Below, piece by piece: positions 27,260 through 33,658 of a stretch of DNA of 64,000 nucleotides; the stretch's first letter is position 1; each line of letters opens with the position of its first letter. The notes under the pieces were generated by a model. It saw nothing but the letters and a program-made list of their open reading frames with translations. It made no database searches and was not told where the DNA came from. A program made the translations under genes and the position numbers. The stretch covers positions 1 to 64,000 of the IMG/VR virus record IMGVR_UViG_3300017963_000201. One strand, 5' to 3'. Origin of the DNA: a virus.

Positions 27260-27894
27260 ATCTTTTTCCCCCTATCTGCCCAATACAACTTACGAGCAAT
27301 TTTTCTTTCTTTGTCTGCATCATACTTATGAGCATTGACACTAGCTTCGCCTTTATGATAGACAAAAGCATCCTTACGCCATGCAACTTTATATCCTAAC
27401 CTCTGGGCACGATCAATGAAGTCACTCTCTTGCCCATAAAGCTTGTACTTAGGATTGAATCCTCCTAATTCTGTCCAGAGTGCTTTTCTAAATACTAAAC
27501 AGAAACCACTAATAGGATCTTTCATAATCTCGATTTTTCCCTCATACTTGGTTGCTTCTTCGTAGGTAGCTATTCTTTTTTGTGGGCTATGGCAATTATT
27601 AGTAGACGGGCCTACAAATGCAATCTTTTTGTCAGATCCCAAAGGGTCAATTAGTTTCTTAAGCCAACCTGGATACACAATAGTATCCGAATTCAATAAG
27701 CAAACATACTTCAATGGGCTTTTATCGATAAGAAAATTCCAAACTTCAGTAAGGCTCAACCCACTACCATAATTGTCAAAAAAGGTTAATAGATAAGGAT
27801 AGTTTGTATTTTTTATAATGCTACCGACACAAGCATGCTCAATCTTAGGTACCTTGTAGCCCACAACAATAATATTGACAGCATTACCGTTCAT
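27256..27894 (-). CDS. Glycosyltransferase family 2
   Basis: 212 residues. VNIIVVGYKVPKIEHACVGS, LTFFDNYGSG, VCLLNSDTIVYPGWL (NSDT metal motif) and MKDPISGFCLVFRKALWTEL, then LYGQESDFIDRAQRLGYK. Rhamnosyl/hexosyltransferase-like GT2 family. It overlaps the RuvC-like gene upstream by four bases, so the glycan and recombination genes are in one transcription unit here. Confidence 0.87.
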   Translation of the reverse strand: MNGNAVNIIVVGYKVPKIEHACVGSIIKNTNYPYLLTFFDNYGSGLSLTEVWNFLIDKSPLKYVCLLNSDTIVYPGWLKKLIDPLGSDKKIAFVGPSTNNCHSPQKRIATYEEATKYEGKIEIMKDPISGFCLVFRKALWTELGGFNPKYKLYGQESDFIDRAQRLGYKVAWRKDAFVYHKGEASVNAHKYDADKERKIARKLYWADRGKKI

Positions 27895-28589
27895 AATTCA
27901 TCTTCCTCACCTTGGACTAACCACCCCCTACCCAGTATATTTATAGGATATAGCTTAGTAGTTCTGTTAAATACTCGTATCTGTTTTTCAGCCAAGGAGT
28001 TGAGTAAAACTTCACCTTTCCTGAGACTCACCTCAGTCCACAACAATTTAGCAATACCATAGGCATCGTATAGATCTTCACTAACTTCAGTGTTGTTAGC
28101 TTTTGACGTAGGATCATAAGGGCGAAAATCCACACCCCACTTTTTCTTAATCGCACGACCCATCATAAACTTGTCCGCATGGCCATGATCCGCAGAAAAC
28201 ATTTTTACAGAAAAAGGATCATATAAACGCAAAGGTATTCTTTTTCGAAAGCATACCATACGAGCAATAGCCCCAATCTCGCCAATATAATGAGATCGAC
28301 GCACTTTACCTAAAGCGTAGTCTTCAATCGCAACGTAATCCGGATGATGAAGATCTAACATACTACTCAGCATATTCTCCCAAACAAGCAGCCTGTACAA
28401 AGAAAAGAGCTGCCAATCCCCATGATCTTTTTTTATCTGCTTTAGCGGCAAGTGCCATAGATGCTCTTTTAGGTTTTTTTCTAGTGTATGCTTGTCTGAT
28501 ACAAACCAAAAGTTACTCAGTGCCCCATCCGTAAGCTCAACAATCCCTGAGTGATTTAATGAAATGTCCCAACCTTGAACCTTAGTCAT
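27891..28589 (-). CDS. RuvC-like Holliday junction resolvase
   Basis: 232 residues. RNase H-fold: VQGWDISLNHSG with the first catalytic Asp, VAIEDYALGK with the Glu, and the late SEDLYDAYGIAKLLW with the final acidic Asp; MFSADHGHADKFMM lies between. This order (D...E...D) is that of RuvC and phage RuvC-like endonucleases. It would resolve replication and recombination branches before packaging. The ATG 28589 (MTKVQGWD) overlaps the previous stop by eight bases and is preferred to an upstream ATG 39 bases away. It is odd to find it inside the glycan island. Confidence 0.78.
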   Translation of the reverse strand: MTKVQGWDISLNHSGIVELTDGALSNFWFVSDKHTLEKNLKEHLWHLPLKQIKKDHGDWQLFSLYRLLVWENMLSSMLDLHHPDYVAIEDYALGKVRRSHYIGEIGAIARMVCFRKRIPLRLYDPFSVKMFSADHGHADKFMMGRAIKKKWGVDFRPYDPTSKANNTEVSEDLYDAYGIAKLLWTEVSLRKGEVLLNSLAEKQIRVFNRTTKLYPINILGRGWLVQGEEDEL

Positions 28590-29154
28590 TACTAACTGCC
28601 TCAAACACAGGAACATAATGCTTATCACCGCTCAAAGGAGGATAACTCTCCACCTCAATCAACAAATCTTTAAAATGATCAGGACTATCATGTGCAATAA
28701 AATGACTATTCAATAGATAGTCAAGTAAAGCAAAAGAACTGGTCAATACGTTGTGAGATTTTGTATAGAATGAATAAGACGAAGGATCTTGTAAACCCAA
28801 GTTCGAATCCGCAATTGAGAAGTCTAACAAATTCATATCCAAGGGGTAACATGTCTTTTTTGGATCATCTATTTTAATTATGTCTTTGATACTTTGGATT
28901 CGGTAACATACTTCTTGCCTAGATCCATCAATAACCGTTACTAAGATTTTCAAAGCCCATGGATACTTCTTATGAATTAAAAAACCACCACGTTGTTCTT
29001 GACGTTGCGCTGCACTCTGCTCTGCATCTAGGATAGGTAGTTCGTGGAACTGATCAATACCATCCCAAGAAACCGTGTTAGAAAAGCACAGTAAATTTAG
29101 ATAATCTATTATATATTTCTGGGTCAATCTAAGAATCTGTCGATTCACGTCCAT
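28582..29154 (-). CDS. Hypothetical protein
   Basis: 190 residues, unrecognised. Contains a charged motif AAQRQEQRGG near residue 50 and strands such as ALKILVTVIDG; no membrane segment, metal site or catalytic signature. Overlaps both neighbours (8 and 26 bases) in a three-gene group of unknowns upstream of the RuvC-like gene, so it may share a function with them. Confidence 0.5.
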   Translation of the reverse strand: MDVNRQILRLTQKYIIDYLNLLCFSNTVSWDGIDQFHELPILDAEQSAAQRQEQRGGFLIHKKYPWALKILVTVIDGSRQEVCYRIQSIKDIIKIDDPKKTCYPLDMNLLDFSIADSNLGLQDPSSYSFYTKSHNVLTSSFALLDYLLNSHFIAHDSPDHFKDLLIEVESYPPLSGDKHYVPVFEAVSND

Positions 29155-29515
29155 TAGGATAATCCTTAAACATAGCTATTGATATTGGATCCTGCGAAAT
29201 AGAAGACCATTCTTTACTCAACCTGTCCCCTACTTTATAAATAGATAATTCTAAATTTTTTACTAGATCAAGAAGATCAAGTAGAGGTTTTGTATTAGGC
29301 ATCTTTCTGCCCTTTACCCGCGCACTATACTTAGCGTAACCCCGAATAGCATCCCCGATCTCTGCGTAATAATAATGACTAGTCCATACCGCCTGTTTAT
29401 CTTTTGTAATTCTTAACTTTTGAATAATGAAGGTATGGGTATCACTAACTAATCTTGTATGGCTATCGAGAAGACCTAGTATGTGATATCCAGTTGGTTT
29501 TTTCGCATCAGACAT
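29129..29515 (-). CDS. Hypothetical protein
   Basis: 128 residues from ATG 29515 (MSDAKKPTGYHILGLLDSH), which has AAGGAAG seven bases upstream; an ATG 69 bases earlier would overlap the previous gene. Unrecognised. Contains RLVSDTHTFIIQKLRI and YYYAEIGDAIRGYAKY; the pattern suggests a small alpha/beta protein. It is part of the same three-gene set of unknowns. Confidence 0.5.
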   Translation of the reverse strand: MSDAKKPTGYHILGLLDSHTRLVSDTHTFIIQKLRITKDKQAVWTSHYYYAEIGDAIRGYAKYSARVKGRKMPNTKPLLDLLDLVKNLELSIYKVGDRLSKEWSSISQDPISIAMFKDYPNGRESTDS

Positions 29516-29519
29516 TACA

Positions 29520-29978
29520 CTACTTCCTTTTTCCCCACGGACCATTGAGTATCGGGCTTGTTTTATTAATATTAGCCAGGTCATCAGCCGTAGGAACAGC
29601 CAATCCCGAGATTTGCATTCGCCAATCCTTGATCATACTTATGTATGGCCGTAAAATCTCTTGAGGCAGATCCTTACCAGTAATCTCGTAACCCGACCCT
29701 ACATTACATTCCCCCAAAATTTCTAAACCCGTCATATCAAACAGCATAGATTCCTGTTTACTGTGGATAGGATGAATAGGAGAAAAAGCAACATTGTGCC
29801 CAACTACCTGGTTATTTTGCCGCACAGGAAGGAGTAGCAAACCTTTAGGAAACCTAAGCTCAAGCCGACTAGATCCCCCTTTCCATAAATTAAGATTAAA
29901 CTCGTTAGCAATGCCCAACACAAGTTTGCCGGAGTACGTCTCACCGATACACAAAAAACTTTTAGACTCTTCGATCAT
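29520..29978 (-). CDS. Hypothetical protein
   Basis: 152 residues, unrecognised. Starts MIEESKSFLCIGETYSG, has beta-rich LELRFPKGLLLLPVRQN and ends in ISGLAVPTADDLANINKTSP. No transmembrane segment or known motif. It ends five bases before the next gene, so it is likely co-transcribed with it. Confidence 0.5.
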   Translation of the reverse strand: MIEESKSFLCIGETYSGKLVLGIANEFNLNLWKGGSSRLELRFPKGLLLLPVRQNNQVVGHNVAFSPIHPIHSKQESMLFDMTGLEILGECNVGSGYEITGKDLPQEILRPYISMIKDWRMQISGLAVPTADDLANINKTSPILNGPWGKRK

Positions 29979-29987
29979 GAATCACCC

Positions 29988-30989
29988 CTAACTAGAAATA
30001 ATCTCGTCTATAGCATTTTTCCAAAGTTTATAGTTTTTGCTCATGTCGTAATTCTCAAGAACATAATTCTTAGCGTTATCCAACAAACGCATTCTAAGAT
30101 CAATATCCTCTACCAAGTACATAACGGCATCGTACCAATCCTTCGGATTATTAATCAGCAATCCAGTCTCACCATCCTCAATTGTTTCTTGATAAGGACC
30201 AAAATCAGAAGCAATGGTTACAGCACCTTGGGCTGTATATTCGATAAACTTAAGATTAGATTTTCCTCTATTAAAATTAATATAGGTAATAGGAGCAAGA
30301 CCAATATCAAAACTTAACTGACTAAACATCGCATGAAAGCATTCGAATGGCACAAAAGGAACCACGTAGGTATTCGGTATTCCCAGATCAATACGCCATA
30401 GCTTAATGTATACTTCATCTTCCCTGGCAAGTCTTTCGATAGCAGATTTTGCCAGAGCAACATCTTTTTCATGCGTGTGTGATCCTTGCCACCCAACCAC
30501 TGTCTTTGCTGAATTTTTAGGTGGTGTATGGAACGCACTTAATTCTAAAGAATTTGGCAACACATATATTCGTTTACAGTAGGGCTCATAGACTTCCTTT
30601 AGATTCTCCGTAGCAACAAATAACGCATCCACCTTTCCCAGAAAGTACTTAATGTTATCCTTTACCGCTTTTTTACCAAGGATATTATGCGCAGGATTCC
30701 AGGGCTCGACACAAAAAAGATTATCGTCTATCTCGTAAACTATCTTACAGCCTTTGGCCTGCATCCGAAGCATGTTCTCAAAAACTTCAGCTTTGTACTG
30801 CCTTTGAAAAATTGCTAAATCATATACCCCCAATTGATTAGTTTCCATTTTATCAGTAGGGTAAATATAATAATCTTCTTTATGATTCTGTGCCAAAAAC
30901 TTTAAGGGCAAGAAGAGACGGTGGTAGTAACAACTTCCATAGTCGGCACGGTAAGCAATAACCTTCTTCCGATCATCACTAAAATTCAT
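29988..30989 (-). CDS. Glycosyltransferase (GT-B, group 1-like)
   Basis: 333 residues from ATG 30989 (MNFSDDRKK), which has AAGG eight bases upstream and overlaps the previous stop by 11. YRADYGSCYYHRLFLPLKFL near the start, IVYEIDDNLF, VYVLPNSLEL at the hinge, VVGWQGSHTHEKD and IEYTAQGAVTIASDFGPY followed by DGETGLLI, which matches GT4/Glyco_trans_1_4 donor sites. The YEIDD motif is characteristic of a phage- and cyanobacteria-linked subgroup. Acceptor unknown. Confidence 0.82.
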   Translation of the reverse strand: MNFSDDRKKVIAYRADYGSCYYHRLFLPLKFLAQNHKEDYYIYPTDKMETNQLGVYDLAIFQRQYKAEVFENMLRMQAKGCKIVYEIDDNLFCVEPWNPAHNILGKKAVKDNIKYFLGKVDALFVATENLKEVYEPYCKRIYVLPNSLELSAFHTPPKNSAKTVVGWQGSHTHEKDVALAKSAIERLAREDEVYIKLWRIDLGIPNTYVVPFVPFECFHAMFSQLSFDIGLAPITYINFNRGKSNLKFIEYTAQGAVTIASDFGPYQETIEDGETGLLINNPKDWYDAVMYLVEDIDLRMRLLDNAKNYVLENYDMSKNYKLWKNAIDEIISS

Positions 30990-32115
30990 GTTTAGCGCCC
31001 TTCGGCTTTGCGTTTCTAGCCTCTTCCAAAGTATCATGGCGATCAGATTTTTTCTCTTCTACCATTTCCAAAAAGGCTTTTTCAAGCATCTCGGGCTTCA
31101 TACGTGCGCACTTTTGATCCCTACACTCCCAAAGACCCCTACTCTTAGTTTGTTTAGGATTCTTGTAACCCGCGTGCAAATCAAGTAAGGCACCCACAGG
31201 CCGATTGCAAGGGTAATCAACACAGCCACCACTATCAGAAATATTCTTGTGTATCGGGTAGCCAAAAAAATCAGGATCGGTATTTTGAAAAACAGTTATC
31301 ACAGGCTTCTCTAAGGCAGCGGCAGCGTGCATAAATAAGGACTCAATCACAATAGCTGTTTTTACCAAGGGGTGCTGGAACAAAGCAATGGTATCCCTCA
31401 AAGGCATACCTAAACAGTCAAAAGCACCCTCAATCCTCGTTTCGTACTCAAGACCTATTTGCAAAAAATTATACTTATCTTTATACTTCATCACCAAAGG
31501 ACTGACAATTTTAGGATCAAGATCCTTAAGTACATTGGTTTTTTGATACACTTTAATCATCCCCGATCCACCGCATTGGTTACAGGGACCTGGATTATTA
31601 GCAACACCACGACCTCCACACTTACCACAAGGCTTAGTCTGTACATCCCCATCCGAAGGAACTGCACCTTGAATATGTAGCAAAACAACAGGTTTCTTAT
31701 CCTGGCCCAATAACGTATCAGCCGCTCTTTTCTCATAGTCTGTGACATAATAATCCGGAGTACCATTATCAAAGTTCTCTTCAAAACCATACAGGCGGGC
31801 AATAAAGTGCGGAAGATTTTTAGCCCCATGGGCTGCATCATTCATAATATGATCATAGGGAAAAAACTTTTTAAAGTACCGTACCCTTTTATCTTTAACT
31901 TCTCTAGAAAAAAAATCCCCCACAGCATCCTGATCACCCAAAGATATTAATTTATCTATATTAGGGTTATGCCTAAGAACTCTTTCGTAAGTACATAAAA
32001 CTATAATCTCGTCTTCGGGATGTGTTTTCCGGGCAGATCTAATCATAGGAGTTGCCGCTATAACATCCCCACACCCACCCTGAACTAAAAGAATAATCTT
32101 TTGTCTATCTGACAT
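30979..32115 (-). CDS. Heptosyltransferase-like glycosyltransferase (GT9) with inserted DnaJ-type zinc module
   Basis: 378 residues from ATG 32115, which has GGAGGG three bases upstream. The N-terminus IILLVQGGCGDVIAATPMIRS and the later VIESLFMHAAAALEKPVITVF are GT9/ADP-heptose:LPS heptosyltransferase motifs. Between the two halves lies CGKCGGRG and CNQCGGSG, two CxxCxGxG units spaced 12 residues apart as in the DnaJ zinc-binding domain; this is not a normal part of GT9. A further Cys-rich stretch follows near DSGGCVDYPCNRP. It is the leftward operon's first glycan gene and lies next to the TnpB element. Confidence 0.8.
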   Translation of the reverse strand: MSDRQKIILLVQGGCGDVIAATPMIRSARKTHPEDEIIVLCTYERVLRHNPNIDKLISLGDQDAVGDFFSREVKDKRVRYFKKFFPYDHIMNDAAHGAKNLPHFIARLYGFEENFDNGTPDYYVTDYEKRAADTLLGQDKKPVVLLHIQGAVPSDGDVQTKPCGKCGGRGVANNPGPCNQCGGSGMIKVYQKTNVLKDLDPKIVSPLVMKYKDKYNFLQIGLEYETRIEGAFDCLGMPLRDTIALFQHPLVKTAIVIESLFMHAAAALEKPVITVFQNTDPDFFGYPIHKNISDSGGCVDYPCNRPVGALLDLHAGYKNPKQTKSRGLWECRDQKCARMKPEMLEKAFLEMVEEKKSDRHDTLEEARNAKPKGAKHEF

Positions 32116-32169
32116 GTACCCTCCAAAGTGTAGTCTCTGAAGGGTATAATACAAGAATACTAAGAATCC

Positions 32170-32330
32170 CATTCGAGACTTAAACTATGCTAAAATTGGT
32201 TAACACAGCTGCTCGATTCCTGCTCAACCAAGAGTTTCGTCTTCCCTTTGATGGAAAGACCAGCGCTCTCAGGGCAGCAGGCTGTCACCGCGTAGGTCGC
32301 GGCCAATTGTTTCAAATTTTCTGCAGCGTT
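32170..32330 (-). ncRNA. Candidate omega RNA (reRNA) at the 3' end of tnpB
   Basis: TnpB nucleases use an RNA that overlaps the 3' end of tnpB and runs past the element end. Here the last part of the gene and the next bases fold well on the minus strand: an 8-pair stem (32239-32246 with 32253-32260, one G-U pair) and a closing 6-pair stem (32226-32231 with 32196-32201). The element end, and so the guide sequence, is not determined. The call rests on position and pairing only. Confidence 0.3.
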
Positions 32331-33392
32331 CTCATCCCGGTCGTGCTTTGTCCCGCACTCACAAAACCAGTGGCGTTCGCTGAGGCTAAGCGCGTCGTAG
32401 ACAAGACCACAGGTCGAACAAGTTTTGCTCGAAGCGAACCAGCGGTTTGCTCGAACGACCGTTGTACCGGCAAACTTAGCTTTGTAGTTGAGCTGCCGTC
32501 CGACTTCGGCCATCGCGGCGTCCATTATGGACTTAGCGAGACGGCGATTCGCTACCATTCCTCTGATGTTCAAGTCTTCAATGCCGATCCAACGGAAACG
32601 TCGGACCAACTGCGCAGTCAATTTGTGCGTCACGTTCTTACGTACGTTGGTGCTTCGTTCGTACAGCCGCTGGAGCTTTGTTCTCGTCTTTTGCCAGTTC
32701 TTCCCTCCTTTGTGTCGACGAGACAACTCTTTGTTCAACATCCGCTGACGCTTTTCTATTTGACGCAACGCTCTAGGTGCTTCGATACGTTCTCCGGTCG
32801 AAAGAACGGCAAGGTTTACGACGCCCAAATCTACTCCGACAGCTGCTTGGGTTTCACAGCGGTGGGGATAAGACCAGCGGGCTTCGTCGACCTTGACCTG
32901 TACCGATACATACCAGTGCCCTGCGTGCTTAGAGAAGCGTGCAGAAAGGATGTTGCCCGGAAAGCGCAACGCTTGCCGGGTTCTAATCCATCCAATCTTT
33001 GGCACTTTGATTCGGAGTGCGTCAAACTGTATTGCTCTTCCCTCAATGCTAAAAGCAGGTTTTGTCCGCTTTTTACTTTTGAAACGCGGGTAACCGGGCT
33101 TTTCTCCGATTTTTACGCGCCGAAAAAAGTGCTGAAAAGCGTTGTTCAAATCTTGCAGAGCGCTATTGGGTACCGCCCAGGGAAGTTCTTTGAGCCAAAA
33201 CAGGTCGCTTCGTTTGCGCGCATTAACTTCGCGATTAATGCTTTGCCAGTTGGGCTTGCCGCCCGCTTTATATACCTGCTGCCAGCGATCCAAACCGAGA
33301 TTGTAAACAAAACGCGCCGCACCAGCAAACCGTTCCAGCTGCGTCATTTGCACGTTGTTCGGGTCGAGCCGAATCCGCTGTCCCAAAATCAT
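32190..33392 (-). CDS. tnpB: TnpB RNA-guided endonuclease (IS605/IS1341 type)
   Basis: 400 residues. RuvC-type nuclease guided by omega RNA. Catalytic residues look intact: AVGVDLGVVNLAVL (Asp), RWIGIEDLNIRGM (Glu) and DRDENAAENL (final Asp); between the last two, CSTCGLVYDAL and CECGTKHD form the zinc ribbon. N-terminal IRLDPNNVQMTQLERFAG is the usual helix-rich start. No tnpA transposase lies nearby, so the element is non-autonomous (IS1341-like). It is GC-richer than phage genes and read towards the phage glycan island. The start overlaps the stop of a 51-residue gene as ATGA. Confidence 0.93.
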   Translation of the reverse strand: MILGQRIRLDPNNVQMTQLERFAGAARFVYNLGLDRWQQVYKAGGKPNWQSINREVNARKRSDLFWLKELPWAVPNSALQDLNNAFQHFFRRVKIGEKPGYPRFKSKKRTKPAFSIEGRAIQFDALRIKVPKIGWIRTRQALRFPGNILSARFSKHAGHWYVSVQVKVDEARWSYPHRCETQAAVGVDLGVVNLAVLSTGERIEAPRALRQIEKRQRMLNKELSRRHKGGKNWQKTRTKLQRLYERSTNVRKNVTHKLTAQLVRRFRWIGIEDLNIRGMVANRRLAKSIMDAAMAEVGRQLNYKAKFAGTTVVRANRWFASSKTCSTCGLVYDALSLSERHWFCECGTKHDRDENAAENLKQLAATYAVTACCPESAGLSIKGKTKLLVEQESSSCVNQF

Positions 33393-33544
33393 TTGGCGTT
33401 CATTGCCTTTCGTACGATCCGCCGAAGAATTTCGGATATCGACACGTCGTTGCGTTTGGCTTCAAGTCGCAGCCACGCCAAAAGCGGCGGGTCAAAGGAC
33501 AGTTTGATACTCGGCATTCGTTGTAGCTTTTTCGGAGCAGGCAT
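33389..33544 (-). CDS. Small ribbon-helix-helix protein translationally coupled to TnpB
   Basis: 51 residues reading from ATG 33544. The sequence starts MPAPKKLQRMPSIKLSFDPP and continues LLAWLRLEAKRNDVSISEIL, then RRIVRKAMNAK. A short beta-strand (SIKLSFD) followed by two helices with SISEILRRIV is the ribbon-helix-helix (CopG/Arc) pattern. Its TGA overlaps the tnpB ATG. A near-consensus promoter lies only seven bases upstream with an inverted repeat at its -35, which suggests self-repression and control of tnpB. Too short for most gene finders. Confidence 0.7.
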   Translation of the reverse strand: MPAPKKLQRMPSIKLSFDPPLLAWLRLEAKRNDVSISEILRRIVRKAMNAK

Positions 33545-33551
33545 GGTGGAG

Positions 33552-33580
33552 AGTATAGCTACGCCCAACGATTACGTCAA
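33552..33580 (-). promoter_or_regulatory. Near-consensus sigma70 promoter for the RHH-tnpB operon
   Basis: On the minus strand, -35 TTGACG (33580-33575), 17-base spacer, -10 TATACT (33557-33552). Only seven bases separate the -10 from the ATG at 33544, so the mRNA would start at or next to the start codon and be leaderless. This is the best-scoring promoter by eye in the window. Confidence 0.7.
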
Positions 33581-33592
33581 GAGGCAACTTGA
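33577..33592. promoter_or_regulatory. Inverted repeat, probable RHH operator
   Basis: TCAAG, six bases, CTTGA: a perfect 5+5 inverted repeat that overlaps the -35 box of the tnpB promoter. Ribbon-helix-helix dimers bind short inverted repeats of this size. Binding here would block RNA polymerase. Confidence 0.45.
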
Positions 33593-33658
33593 TGGCTGTC
33601 TAGTTAACAAAGGATACACCGTGGAAAATACAAGCGAATTAAAATTTCGTCGGAAAGG

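Noticed and set aside
28790-28815. TTCGAATCC-like string resembling a tRNA T-loop
   Set aside because: Lies inside a coding gene and no acceptor, D or anticodon stems can be formed around it.
11965-32115. Idea that the glycan genes modify phage DNA bases (as in T4 glucosylation)
   Set aside because: No base hydroxylase or modified-nucleotide kinase is visible, and the enzyme set (sulfotransferases, Gmd, DegT) fits surface glycans better; kept only as a remote alternative.
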